A stretch of 64,000 nucleotides of DNA from Paraburkholderia flava (GTDB lineage Bacteria > Pseudomonadota > Gammaproteobacteria > Burkholderiales > Burkholderiaceae): the NCBI RefSeq assembly GCF_004359985.1, contig NZ_SMRO01000003.1, forward strand, positions 62,001 through 126,000, read 5' to 3'. Under the pieces are notes generated by a model. It made no database searches. It was not told where the DNA came from and was given only the letters and a program-made list of their open reading frames with translations. Both the position numbers and the translations under genes were made by a program. Below, piece after piece: positions 34,008-42,935 of this stretch (position 1 is its first letter; the number at the start of each line of letters is the position of its first letter).

Positions 34008-34760
34008 ATGCAGACAACAGTCAATTTATGGCCGCTCATCGGCGTGGCCGTCATCATCGTCGGGTTTTTACTGCGCTTCAATCCGATGCTGATCGTCGCA
34101 GCCGCGTCGATCATCACCGCGCTTGCCGCGCACTTCCCGCCGGACAAGATCCTCGCCGCGATCGGTAGCGGCTTCATCAAGACGCGCAACATCCCGCTGA
34201 TCATCCTGCTGCCGCTCGCGGTCATCGGGCTGCTCGAGCGGCACGGGCTGCGCGAGCGCGCACAGATATGGATCGCGGGCATCAAGGCGGCCACGGCCGG
34301 CCGTCTGCTGATCGTTTATCTGCTCGTGCGCGAGCTGACGGCAGCAGTTGGCCTGACGGGTCTCGGCGGTCACCCGCAGATGGTGCGTCCGCTGATCGCG
34401 CCGATGGCCGAGGGTGCCGCCGAAACGCGCTTCGGCAAACTGAGCGACGCGGTGCGCTACAAGCTGCGCGCATTCGCTGCCGCGACCGACAACGTCGGGC
34501 TGTTCTTCGGCGAGGACATCTTCGTCGCGTTCGGCGCGATCGTGCTGATGGTCACGTTCCTGAAAGAACTCGGCATCGTCGTCGAACCGATGCACGTTGC
34601 GGTGTGGGGCATCCCGACCGCGATCTGCGCGTTCCTGATCCACGGCTTCCGTCTGATGCTGCTCGACCGCAGGCTCGAACGCGAACTGCGCGGTAGCGCC
34701 GCTGCGTCGAATGCATCGACCGCTCAAACCACGCAACCGGCCGCTGGAGACGAAGCATGA
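34008..34760 (+). CDS. DUF969 membrane protein, probable permease component
   Basis: A 250-residue inner-membrane protein with about six hydrophobic segments, including WPLIGVAVIIVGFLLRF and IPLIILLPLAVIGLLERHGL. RELTAAVGLTGLGGHPQMVRPL and AATDNVGLFFGEDIFVAFG are the DUF969 hallmarks. It was started at the ATG at 34008, which has GGAG at 33995-33998; a TTG just upstream overlaps that site. Its 3' end overlaps the DUF979 start (ATGA). Families DUF969 and DUF979 occur together and near pxp genes, so a two-part 5-oxoproline uptake system is a reasonable inference; function is unproven. Confidence 0.84.
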   Translation: MQTTVNLWPLIGVAVIIVGFLLRFNPMLIVAAASIITALAAHFPPDKILAAIGSGFIKTRNIPLIILLPLAVIGLLERHGLRERAQIWIAGIKAATAGRLLIVYLLVRELTAAVGLTGLGGHPQMVRPLIAPMAEGAAETRFGKLSDAVRYKLRAFAAATDNVGLFFGEDIFVAFGAIVLMVTFLKELGIVVEPMHVAVWGIPTAICAFLIHGFRLMLLDRRLERELRGSAAASNASTAQTTQPAAGDEA

Positions 34761-35713
34761 CGATCACGCTCAACTATCTGTTCTGGCTCGTCGGCATCGT
34801 GCTGCTGGTGGTCGGCGGCATGATCGTCACCGACCGCGACCATCCGCGTCGCTTTAGCGCCGGCGGTTTCTGGATCCTCTACGCACTGGTGTTCCTGATC
34901 GGCGACTGGCTGCCGGTCGACGTGGTCGGCGTACTGGTGATCGCGATGGCGCTGATCGCAGGCTTCGGCGGCGTCACGGCGGCGAAGCCGAAGCTGCTTT
35001 CCACCGAAGCACGCGTCGCCAGCGCGAAGCGGCTCGGCAACAAGCTCTTCATCCCCGCACTGACGATCCCGCTCGTCACCGTCATCGTCACGCTCGGCGC
35101 GAGTTACCTCGTATTCGGCGGCGTGCCGCTGGTCGAGAAGAAGAACGTCACGCTGATCGGCTTCGGCATCGGCTGCGTGATCGCACTGGCGGTCGCGTGC
35201 GCGATGACGCGCGACACCGTCGGTCAGTCGATGAAGGAAGCGCGCCGGCTCGTCGATGCGCTGTCGTGGGCCGCCGTGCTGCCGCAGATGCTTGGCATGC
35301 TCGGCCTCGTGTTCTCGGACGCGGGCGTCGGCAAGGCGGTCGCGCACGTGACGACCGCGTACATCAGCCTCGACTACCGGCTCGTCGCGGTCGCGGTGTA
35401 CTGCATCGGGATGGCGCTGTTCACGATGGTGATGGGCAACGGCTTTGCCGCGTTCCCGGTGATGACGGGCGGCGTCGGCGTGCCGATTCTCGTCAACGTG
35501 TTCCACGGCAATCCGGCGGTGATGGTCTCGATCGGGATGTTTTCCGGCTACTGCGGCACGCTGATGACCCCGATGGCCGCGAACTTCAACATGGTGCCGG
35601 CCGCGCTGCTCGAACTGCCGGACAAGAACGCGGTGATCAAGGTGCAGGTGCCGACCGCACTCGCGCTGCTCGTCGTGAACATCTTCCTGCTGAACTTCCT
35701 GATGTTCCTGTGA
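34757..35713 (+). CDS. DUF979 membrane protein, probable permease component
   Basis: A 318-residue inner-membrane protein with eight or nine predicted helices. It begins LNYLFWLVGIVLLVVGGMIV. GFGGVTAAKPKLLS, VLPQMLGMLGLVFSDAGVG, MVMGNGFAAFPVMTGGVGVPI and MFSGYCGTLMTPMAANFNMVPAALLEL are conserved DUF979 blocks; the gly-rich and NFNMVPAALLEL parts may line a substrate path. It is coupled to the DUF969 gene by a 4-bp overlap. A 10-bp hairpin follows at 35733-35758. Confidence 0.84.
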   Translation: MTITLNYLFWLVGIVLLVVGGMIVTDRDHPRRFSAGGFWILYALVFLIGDWLPVDVVGVLVIAMALIAGFGGVTAAKPKLLSTEARVASAKRLGNKLFIPALTIPLVTVIVTLGASYLVFGGVPLVEKKNVTLIGFGIGCVIALAVACAMTRDTVGQSMKEARRLVDALSWAAVLPQMLGMLGLVFSDAGVGKAVAHVTTAYISLDYRLVAVAVYCIGMALFTMVMGNGFAAFPVMTGGVGVPILVNVFHGNPAVMVSIGMFSGYCGTLMTPMAANFNMVPAALLELPDKNAVIKVQVPTALALLVVNIFLLNFLMFL

Positions 35714-35732
35714 TGTTCCTCTGAACGCCGCA

Positions 35733-35758
35733 TCGCCGCCCGCGACAACGGGCGGCGA
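35733..35758. terminator. bidirectional hairpin between DUF979 gene and TraB-like gene
   Basis: TCGCCGCCCG (35733-35742) and CGGGCGGCGA (35749-35758) form a perfect 10-bp stem with a 6-nt loop, between two convergent stop codons. No long U-run follows on either strand. Confidence 0.6.
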
Positions 35759-35760
35759 GT

Positions 35761-36906
35761 TCAATAAGGATCGACCGTAAAGCCGTGCTGCCTCAACAGC
35801 TGCAGCACGCCGCGCGGACCACCCAGATGCAGCGCGCCGATCGCAACGAACACCGGCTTGTTCGGCGCGGCGATCAGCAGCATCCGCGACACGAAGCGAC
35901 GGTTTCGATCGAACAGGATCTTGTTGTTCACCGACGCGGACACACGCGGATCGCGCGCGAGCGTTTCCACTTTCGCCGCCTGCCACGCGGCAATCGCATC
36001 CGCATCGCCGACACGCCACAGACGCAGCAGCGTCTCGACGTCGGCGACATTTTGCGCGGGCGTCTGCACGAGATCCTGCGCGAGCATTTCGCGCTGCTGC
36101 GGCAGCGACAGGCCGGTGAACGCGCGCATCTGCTCGCTCAATGTCTCCAGCCCGACGATCTTCCCCTTCGTGCGCAGATAGACGTTCTGCAGCTGCGCCT
36201 CGGTGCCGTATTCGGTCTGCAGACCGGCGCTCAACGAATCGTAGGTTTCGACCAGCAGCGATGCGAGCCACGGCCGCATCTTCTTGATTTCGTCGAGTGC
36301 GGCGGGGTTGCCGCGCAGGCGCGTCTCGAGCTTGTGCCACAGCGGCTCGGGCAACAGCTTCGGCAGACACGGTCGCGAACAGATGCCGTAACGCGACACG
36401 TCGTCCTGCGACACGAGCAGATCGTCGGGTGAGAGTTCGAGCGCGAGCGTCGGCGATGCGGCGAGCGCGCCGAGAATCGGCGGACGGAACGGTTGATTCG
36501 GCGGATAGTCGGCCGGGTCGCCGACGTGCAGCGTGCCGAGCAGATAGATCGTCGTCGAGCCGCGCGTCGCGACGTAGAACGGCATCCGCGCGGGCTGCGT
36601 GCGCACCGGACCGCTTGTGGTCGTACGCGAGGGCGGCGGCGGATTGAAGCCGGGCAGCGTGGCTCGCGGCGGTGGCGGAACAGGCAATGCGGGACGACCG
36701 GCCTGCGCCGGCGTATTCGCCGACGCGCCGGCCGCATAGGCGACGGCAACGAAGGCGAGCGGCGACGCGGAAGGCCACGTCGCGAGTGCGAGCACCCCAC
36801 AGCAGAGACCGATCGCGAACACCGCACAGCGCCGCGTGAAAGCGGCGCGGCGGCCGCCCTCACGCAGGCGGCGCGCAGGACGACGCGCCGCCGACGCTTC
36901 AGGCAT
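35761..36906 (-). CDS. TraB/GumN family protein
   Basis: A 381-residue protein. Basic residues and a hydrophobic stretch at ~28-60 (FAIGLCCGVLALATW) look like a signal or membrane anchor, followed by a Pro-rich linker. The TraB/TIKI fold follows: TTIYLLGTLHVGDP with GTLH at ~120, ALELSPDD, and near the end VFVAIGALHLGGPRGVLQLLRQHGFTV with GxxH. Eukaryotic TIKI members are metalloproteases using such Gly-x-x-His motifs, so an envelope peptidase is possible. The start overlaps the last 8 bases of dppF, placing it at the end of the peptide-import operon. Confidence 0.85.
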   Translation of the reverse strand: MPEASAARRPARRLREGGRRAAFTRRCAVFAIGLCCGVLALATWPSASPLAFVAVAYAAGASANTPAQAGRPALPVPPPPRATLPGFNPPPPSRTTTSGPVRTQPARMPFYVATRGSTTIYLLGTLHVGDPADYPPNQPFRPPILGALAASPTLALELSPDDLLVSQDDVSRYGICSRPCLPKLLPEPLWHKLETRLRGNPAALDEIKKMRPWLASLLVETYDSLSAGLQTEYGTEAQLQNVYLRTKGKIVGLETLSEQMRAFTGLSLPQQREMLAQDLVQTPAQNVADVETLLRLWRVGDADAIAAWQAAKVETLARDPRVSASVNNKILFDRNRRFVSRMLLIAAPNKPVFVAIGALHLGGPRGVLQLLRQHGFTVDPY

Positions 36907-37918
36907 CCGCCTCCCCTACCTCCTCGGCCCGATGACACGCCACCTGGCGACCGTCCACTTCGCGCAGCTTCGGTTCTTCGCTGCGGCAGCGGTCGATCAC
37001 GTACGGGCAGCGCTGATGGAACGTGCAGCCCGACGGTGGGTTCAGCGGCGATGGCATTTCGCCCTGCAGCTTGATCTTGATGCTGCGGTCCGCCTCGAAG
37101 ATCGACGGCGTCGCCGACATCAGTGCACGCGTGTACGGATGCCGCGGCTTCGAGAAAATCCGCGGCTTGTCGCCCAGCTCCACGACGCCGCCGAAGTACA
37201 TCACCATCACATCGTCGGCGATGTGCTCGACCACCGACAGGTTGTGCGAGATGAACACGTAGCTCGTCTTGAACTGCTCCTGCAGATCCATGAACAGATT
37301 GAGAATCTGCGCCTGGATCGACACGTCGAGTGCGGAGACGGGTTCGTCGGCGACGACGATCTGCGGATCGAGGATCATCGCGCGCGCGATCGCGACGCGT
37401 TGCCGCTGGCCGCCGGAGAACATATGCGGATAGCGCTTCGCGTGCTCCGGCCGCAGGCCGACCGTGCGCATCATCTGCGCGATACGTTCGCCGCGTTCCG
37501 CCGAACTGGCCGGCGTGTTGATCGCGAGCGGTTCACCAAGCGTCTGCTCGACGGTCTTGCGCGGATTCAGCGACGCGAACGGATTCTGGAACACCATCTG
37601 CACGCGCCGCCGCAGCGCGGCGATCTTCGCGTGGTCGGCGCCCGCGACGTCTTCGCCGTCCACCAGCAGACGGCCCGACGTGGGCGGTTCGATCATCGTC
37701 AGCTGACGGGCGAGCGTCGATTTGCCGCAGCCCGATTCGCCGACCACCGCGAGCGTCTTGCCGCGTTCGAGCGAAAAGGACACGCCGTTCAACGCCTTCA
37801 CCGTGCCGTGGCCGAACATCCCGCGCCGCACGTCGTAGTGCTTCGCGAGCTGATCGGCGACGAGCACGCGGTCGCCGCCTTGACGCGCATCGTGGCGCAC
37901 TTCGGGTACTGCATTCAT
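36899..37918 (-). CDS. dppF: dipeptide ABC transporter ATP-binding protein DppF
   Basis: A 339-residue ABC ATPase. Walker A is [16 protein letters not shown]; the signature is [17 protein letters not shown]; Walker B is [15 protein letters not shown]. The oligopeptide/dipeptide C-terminal extension is present, with [15 protein letters not shown] holding the cysteines that bind an iron-sulphur cluster in some relatives. It energises peptide import with Dpp[10 protein letters not shown] was chosen as the start because it overlaps the dppD stop as ATGA. Confidence 0.92.
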   Translation of the reverse strand: MNAVPEVRHDARQGGDRVLVADQLAKHYDVRRGMFGHGTVKALNGVSFSLERGKTLAVVGESGCGKSTLARQLTMIEPPTSGRLLVDGEDVAGADHAKIAALRRRVQMVFQNPFASLNPRKTVEQTLGEPLAINTPASSAERGERIAQMMRTVGLRPEHAKRYPHMFSGGQRQRVAIARAMILDPQIVVADEPVSALDVSIQAQILNLFMDLQEQFKTSYVFISHNLSVVEHIADDVMVMYFGGVVELGDKPRIFSKPRHPYTRALMSATPSIFEADRSIKIKLQGEMPSPLNPPSGCTFHQRCPYVIDRCRSEEPKLREVDGRQVACHRAEEVGEADA

Positions 37919-38913
37919 CGTGCGCCTCCTGTTTGATGGGCATCGGCCGCAAGATTGAGCGGCTTGATGCAGCGAACCTGCGCGGCATCGTCGTGCTGCG
38001 GCAACGGCGCGAGCGCGGGCCGCGCCTTCATGCAATCGTCGACGACGTACTTGCAGCGCGGCGCGAACATGCAGCCGCGCGGCCGGTCGTCGCGACCCGG
38101 CACCATGCCCGGCAGCGCGGCGAGCCGCACCGCTCCGACATTGTGCTCGGGAATCGCCGCGAGCAGCGCTTCAGTGTACGGATGATGAGGCGCCGCGAAG
38201 ATGTCCGGCACGCGGTTGGTCTCGATGACCTCGCCCGCGTACATCACCGCGACGCGCTGCGCGACCTCGGACACGACGGCCAGATCGTGCGAGATCAGCA
38301 CGAGCGCCATGCCGCGTTCCTTCTGCAGCTTCACGAGCAGTTCCATGATCTGCGCCTGGATCGTCACGTCGAGCGCGGTGGTCGGCTCGTCGGCGATCAG
38401 CAGCTTCGGATTGCACGCGACGGCCATCGCGATCATCACGCGCTGGTTCATCCCGCCCGACAGCTGATGCGGAAACGCGCCGATGCGGTTCTTCGCGTCG
38501 GGAATGCCGACCTGATCGAGCAGCTCGATCGTGCGCTTTTCGAGCGCCGCGCCGCGCAGCCCTTCGTGCAGCTTCAGCACTTCCTTGATCTGGAAGCCGA
38601 CGGTGTAGCTCGGGTTCAGGCTCGTCAGTGCGTCCTGGAACACCATCGCAATGTCCTTGCCGATGATCTTCCGGCGCTGCCTGGGTGTCGAGTGCAGCAG
38701 ATCCTTGCCGTCGAACGTGACTTCGTCGGCGCTCACCTTGCCGGGCGCGTCGATCAGGCCCATCAGCGCCATCATCGTGACGCTCTTGCCCGAACCCGAT
38801 TCGCCGACGACGCCGACGACTTCGCCTGGCGCTACGTCGAGATTGATGCGGTCGACGGCGGGCAGGCCGTTGAAGTCGACCGCCAGGTTGCGGATGGTCA
38901 GTAATTTGTCCAT
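37915..38913 (-). CDS. dppD: dipeptide ABC transporter ATP-binding protein DppD
   Basis: A 332-residue ABC ATPase starting [25 protein letters not shown]. Walker A is [16 protein letters not shown], the signature is [17 protein letters not shown] and Walker B is [17 protein letters not shown]. The C-terminal [15 protein letters not shown] cysteine motif is typical of DppD/OppD. Only 1 bp separates it from the dppC stop, and it overlaps dppF by 4 bp, so it is in the middle of the operon. Confidence 0.93.
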   Translation of the reverse strand: MDKLLTIRNLAVDFNGLPAVDRINLDVAPGEVVGVVGESGSGKSVTMMALMGLIDAPGKVSADEVTFDGKDLLHSTPRQRRKIIGKDIAMVFQDALTSLNPSYTVGFQIKEVLKLHEGLRGAALEKRTIELLDQVGIPDAKNRIGAFPHQLSGGMNQRVMIAMAVACNPKLLIADEPTTALDVTIQAQIMELLVKLQKERGMALVLISHDLAVVSEVAQRVAVMYAGEVIETNRVPDIFAAPHHPYTEALLAAIPEHNVGAVRLAALPGMVPGRDDRPRGCMFAPRCKYVVDDCMKARPALAPLPQHDDAAQVRCIKPLNLAADAHQTGGAR

Positions 38914-38914
38914 G

Positions 38915-39832
38915 TCAGGCCATCCGTTTCAGTTTGGGATCGAGCGCGTCGCGCAGACCATCTCCGAACACGTTGATCGCGAGCACCGAAATCACGATGG
39001 ACAACCCGGGCAGCGTGACGATCCACCACGCGCTGTCGATGTAGTCGCGTGCGGACGCGAGCATCGCGCCCCACTCCGCCGACGGCGGTTGCACGCCGAG
39101 GCCGAGGAAGCCGAGCGCGGCCGCATCGAGAATCGCCGACGAGAAACCAAGGGTGGCCTGCACGATCAGCGGCGCGGTGCAGTTCGGCAGCACCTGCGAG
39201 AACATCAGCCGCAGCGTGCCGGCACCGGCGACGCGCGACGCGGTCACGTACTCCTTCTGCAACTCGCCGAGCGCGGACGCACGCGTGAGCCGCACGTAGC
39301 CGGGCAACGCGACGATCGCGATCGCGAACATCGTGTTCGTCAGGCCCGGGCCAATGATCGCGACCACCGCGACCGCGAGCAGCAGCGACGGCAGCGCGAG
39401 CAGCACGTCCATGATGCGCATGACCGGCGTATCGGCCCACTTCTGGAAGAACGCGGCGACGAGCCCGAGCACGATGCCCGGGATCAGCGCGAGCACGACG
39501 GACACGAAGCCGATCCAGAACGACAGACGCGCGCCGTACATCAGACGCGAGAGGATGTCGCGACCGGCTTCGTCGGTACCGAGGATGAACTTCCAGTTGC
39601 CGCCGTCGAGCCACGCCGGCGGAATCTTCACGGAATCGCGGTACTGCTCGATCGGGCTGTGCGGCGCGATCAGCGGCGCGAAGATCGCGACGAAGATCAG
39701 CAGCAGCACGATAACGCCCGCACCGACCGCACCACGGTTACGCGAGAAGTTGGCCCAGAATTCGCGCGCGGCAAGCGAGCGACCGCTGGGGGGAGTGACT
39801 GCTCGGGGGACTGTATTTTGTAGGTCAGCCAT
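38915..39832 (-). CDS. dppC: dipeptide ABC transporter permease DppC
   Basis: A 305-residue permease with an N-terminal helix ([25 protein letters not shown]), the OppC-type [19 protein letters not shown] motif, and five further helices. The ATPase-contact EAA loop is [21 protein letters not shown]. The start [10 protein letters not shown] lies 5 bp after the dppB stop; the open frame continues upstream into dppB but that part is not conserved. Confidence 0.93.
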   Translation of the reverse strand: MADLQNTVPRAVTPPSGRSLAAREFWANFSRNRGAVGAGVIVLLLIFVAIFAPLIAPHSPIEQYRDSVKIPPAWLDGGNWKFILGTDEAGRDILSRLMYGARLSFWIGFVSVVLALIPGIVLGLVAAFFQKWADTPVMRIMDVLLALPSLLLAVAVVAIIGPGLTNTMFAIAIVALPGYVRLTRASALGELQKEYVTASRVAGAGTLRLMFSQVLPNCTAPLIVQATLGFSSAILDAAALGFLGLGVQPPSAEWGAMLASARDYIDSAWWIVTLPGLSIVISVLAINVFGDGLRDALDPKLKRMA

Positions 39833-39837
39833 CTCTT

Positions 39838-40848
39838 TTACCTCGTATGGCGAATGCGTGGATTCAGCACGCCGTACAGCAAATCGACGAGGAGGTTCAC
39901 GACGATAACCAGCGTCGCGATCATCAGGATGCCGCCTTGCACGACCGGATAATCGCGCCGGCCGATCGCATCGATCAGCCACTTGCCGATGCCCGGCCAC
40001 GAGAACAACGTTTCCGTCAGCACCGCGCCGGCGAGCAGCGTGCCGACCTGCAGACCGATCACCGTCACGACCGGAATCAGCGCATTGCGCAGCGCATGCA
40101 CGACGATCACGCGCGCGGGCGACAGCCCCTTCGCGCGCGCGGTGCGGATGTAGTCTTCGCGCAGCACTTCGAGCATCGACGAGCGCGTCATCCGCGCGAT
40201 GACCGCGAGCGGAATCGTGCCGAGCACGATCGACGGCAGGATCAGGTGACTCAACGCCGACTTGAACGAGCCTTCATCGGGCGCAAGCAGCGCATCGATC
40301 AGCATGAAGCCGGTGGTGTGCGGAATGTCGTACTCGACCGCGATGCGTCCGGACACCGGCGTCCAGCCGAGGTTCGACGAGAAGACCATGATGAGGATCA
40401 AGCCCCACCAGAAGATCGGCATCGAGTAACCGGTGAGCGCGGCGCCCATCGCGCCGTGATCGACGATGGTGCCGCGTCGCAGCGCGGCGAACACGCCGGC
40501 CGGCAGTCCGATGATCAGCGCGAACAGCAGCGCGCAGATGGACAGTTCGATGGTGGCGGGGAAGCGGGCGAGGAATTCGTCCATCACGCTGGTGTTCGTG
40601 ATGATCGATGTGCCGAGGTTGCCGTGCAGCGCGTGGCTGACGTAGTGCAGATACTGCATCGGCAGGGGCTCGTCGAGCCCGAGGCGGTGCAACGCTTCGG
40701 CGTGCAACGCAGGATCGACCCCGCGTTCGCCCATCATCACTTCGATGGGATCGCCGGGGATCAGGTGAATCAGTGCGAACGCGAGGATCGTGATGCCGAT
40801 GAAGGTCGGTATCACCATTCCGATGCGACGCAAAACAAATCGGAACAT
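39838..40848 (-). CDS. dppB: dipeptide ABC transporter permease DppB
   Basis: A 336-residue permease starting MFRFVLRRIGMVIPTFIGITILAFALIHLIPGDPIEVMMGERG, the classic DppB/OppB opening. Periplasmic LGLDEPLPMQYLHYVSHALHGNLGTS and the EAA loop SMLEVLREDYIRTARAKGLSP are conserved. It heterodimerises with DppC. The dppA gene lies 119 bp upstream, separated by a hairpin with a U-rich tail. Confidence 0.93.
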   Translation of the reverse strand: MFRFVLRRIGMVIPTFIGITILAFALIHLIPGDPIEVMMGERGVDPALHAEALHRLGLDEPLPMQYLHYVSHALHGNLGTSIITNTSVMDEFLARFPATIELSICALLFALIIGLPAGVFAALRRGTIVDHGAMGAALTGYSMPIFWWGLILIMVFSSNLGWTPVSGRIAVEYDIPHTTGFMLIDALLAPDEGSFKSALSHLILPSIVLGTIPLAVIARMTRSSMLEVLREDYIRTARAKGLSPARVIVVHALRNALIPVVTVIGLQVGTLLAGAVLTETLFSWPGIGKWLIDAIGRRDYPVVQGGILMIATLVIVVNLLVDLLYGVLNPRIRHTR

Positions 40849-40885
40849 GGTTCGTCCCTATGGTCTTGATGAAAGAAAAACGCAA

Positions 40886-40918
40886 CCGGCGACGAGGGCT
40901 CGTGACCCCGGTCGCCGG
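40886..40918 (-). terminator. intercistronic hairpin between dppA and dppB
   Basis: On the minus strand CCGGCGAC (complement of 40911-40918) pairs with GTCGCCGG (complement of 40886-40893), and TTGCGTTTTTCTTTC follows. An 8-bp GC stem plus U-rich tail after the dppA stop should give partial termination or protect the dppA mRNA. Either would favour more binding protein than permease. Confidence 0.55.
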
Positions 40919-40967
40919 ACCATTTCGACCAGTTTTCTAACCGTGCGAAAAGCGTAATGCGCAAACC

Positions 40968-42599
40968 TTACTTCACGCTCACTCCGTCAAAGCGTGCGTA
41001 GCCGAGCGGTTCGATCCGCATATCGACTACCTTCTTGCTGACCGGCTGATACACCGTCGAGTGAGCGATCGCCGAGAACGGCAGTTGCTGCGCGAAGATC
41101 TGCTGCGCCTGCACGTAGAACTTCGTGCGCTGACCCAGATCCGTCGTCTCGCGGCCCTTCTTCACTAGATCGTCGAACGGCTTGTAGCACCACTTCGAGA
41201 AGTTGTTGCCGTTCACCGCGTCGCAGCCGAGCAGCGTGCCGAGCCAGTTGTCCGGATCGCCGTTGTCGCCGGTCCAGCCGATCAGCATCGAGTCGTCTTC
41301 GCCTGCGTGCGCGCGCTTGATGTACTCGCCCCACTCATACGTGACGATCTTCGCCTTCACGCCGATCTTCGCCCAGTCGGCCTGGATCATCTCGCCCATC
41401 AGCTTGCCGTTCGGGTTGTACGCGCGCTGTACGGGCATCGCCCACAGCGTGATGTCGAAACCGTTCGGGAAGCCGGCCTTCGCGAGCAGGGCCTTGGCCG
41501 CGTCCGGGTTATAGGCGGCGCTCTTCAGGCTCTTGTCGTATGACCATTGCGTCGGCGGCATCGGATTCGTCGCGGCCTGGCCTGCGCCCTGGTACACGGA
41601 ATCGACGATCGCTTTCTTGTTGATCGCCATGTCGAGCGCCTGACGCACCTGGACATTGTCGAGCGGCTTGTGCGTCACGTTGTACGCGAGGTAGCCGAGG
41701 TTGAAGCCTGGCTGCGACGGCATGTCGATGTTGGCTTCGGCCTTCAGCGGCGCGATGTCGGCCGGACGCGGATAGGTCATCACCTGGCATTCGTCGCGTT
41801 TCAGTTTCTGCACGCGCACGCCCGGATCCGGCGTGATCGAGAAGATCAGCTTCGAGATCTTCACCGCATTCGGCTTCCAGTAATCCGGATTGCCGTCGAA
41901 GCGGATCGTCGCGTCCTTCGTGTAGCTGCGGAAAATGAACGGACCCGTGCCGACCGGCTTCTGGTTGATGTCGGCGGCCTTGCCTGCCTTCAGCAACGAA
42001 TCGGCGTATTCAGCGGACAGGATCGACGCGTATTCCATCGCGATGTTCTGGATGAACGGCGCGTTCACTTCCTTCAGCGTAAAGCGCACGGTGTACGGAT
42101 CGACCTTCTCGACTTTCTCGATCAGCTTGTCGAGACCCATGTCCGTGAAGTACGGGAACGACACCGGGTAGGCCTTGCGGAACGGCTGGTTCGGATCGAG
42201 CATGCGCTCGAACGTGAACACGACGTCGTCCGCGTTGAATTCGCGCGTCGGCTTGAAGAACGACGTAGTCTGGAATTTGACGCCGTGGCGCAGATGGAAC
42301 GTGTAGGTCTTGCCGTCCGGCGAGATGTCCCACGATTCGGCGAGGCCGGGCTCGACCTTGGTGCCGCCGCGCTCGAATTCGACGAGGCGGTTATAGACGG
42401 TGAACGTATTCGCGGTGAAATCGACGCCCGTCGTGTATTGGGCAGGATCGAAACCCGCTGGGCTGCCTTCCGAGCAGTAGACGAGCGTCTTGTTCGGGAT
42501 ATCGGCGGCGTTCGCCAGTTGGGTCCCCGCCATCGATGCCGCTGCGGCAAAGGCGAGCGTCGTGAGCCGCGCCGTGCGCAACAGGTTGTTTTGCTTCAT
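40968..42599 (-). CDS. dppA: dipeptide ABC transporter periplasmic substrate-binding protein
   Basis: A 543-residue extracytoplasmic solute-binding protein, family 5. The signal peptide ends ANA|AD at residues 31/32, and the mature protein begins IPNKTLVYCSEGSPAGFDPAQYTTG. GLAESWDISPDGKTYTFHLRHGVKF and DVVFTFERMLDP are family blocks. CSEGSPAGFDPA is typical of DppA. The start has GGAGGAA close upstream. A well-spaced promoter lies at 42642-42670. It delivers di- or tripeptides to DppBCDF. Confidence 0.94.
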   Translation of the reverse strand: MKQNNLLRTARLTTLAFAAAASMAGTQLANAADIPNKTLVYCSEGSPAGFDPAQYTTGVDFTANTFTVYNRLVEFERGGTKVEPGLAESWDISPDGKTYTFHLRHGVKFQTTSFFKPTREFNADDVVFTFERMLDPNQPFRKAYPVSFPYFTDMGLDKLIEKVEKVDPYTVRFTLKEVNAPFIQNIAMEYASILSAEYADSLLKAGKAADINQKPVGTGPFIFRSYTKDATIRFDGNPDYWKPNAVKISKLIFSITPDPGVRVQKLKRDECQVMTYPRPADIAPLKAEANIDMPSQPGFNLGYLAYNVTHKPLDNVQVRQALDMAINKKAIVDSVYQGAGQAATNPMPPTQWSYDKSLKSAAYNPDAAKALLAKAGFPNGFDITLWAMPVQRAYNPNGKLMGEMIQADWAKIGVKAKIVTYEWGEYIKRAHAGEDDSMLIGWTGDNGDPDNWLGTLLGCDAVNGNNFSKWCYKPFDDLVKKGRETTDLGQRTKFYVQAQQIFAQQLPFSAIAHSTVYQPVSKKVVDMRIEPLGYARFDGVSVK

Positions 42600-42641
42600 G
42601 TTTCCTCCAGGTTTCGTGCCGGCCTTGGCCAGCGTAGCGCG

Positions 42642-42670
42642 ATATTACTGAGCTTTGCTGGCCCCTACAA
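42642..42670 (-). promoter_or_regulatory. candidate sigma-70 promoter of the dpp operon
   Basis: Read on the minus strand, TTGTAG (42670-42665), a 17-bp spacer and TAATAT (42647-42642) lie just over 40 bp before the dppA start. Spacing is ideal and both hexamers are near consensus. The rest of the 336-bp gap 42600-42935 holds the metF terminator and otherwise nothing recognised. Confidence 0.5.
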
Positions 42671-42898
42671 GCGGACGAAATTCATGGATCCACCCGCCGG
42701 GAAGCCGGTTTCGCGCATCTGAGCGGACGATTGCCGCTCTTCGCGGGAAGGTTACCCGCCTGCCGGGAATCGTGCGCGGAAACATGCTCGCCCTGCGTGC
42801 GTGAACAACGGATGACAACGCGCGTCGAGCCCGTTCGCGGGGAAATGGAAGGAAAGGGAAAGAAGCCGGGAAATAGCAGCGAAAGAAGCAGGGAAGAA

Positions 42899-42922
42899 GC
42901 CGCGCCGGACACCCGGCGCGGC
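42899..42922 (-). terminator. terminator of the ahcY-metF operon
   Basis: A perfect 10-bp stem, GCCGCGCCGG (42899-42908) with CCGGCGCGGC (42913-42922), and a 4-nt loop begins 13 bp after the metF stop. A pyrimidine-rich tail (TTCTTCCC) follows on the minus strand. Confidence 0.65.
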
Positions 42923-42935
42923 GGAACAGCAGGGA

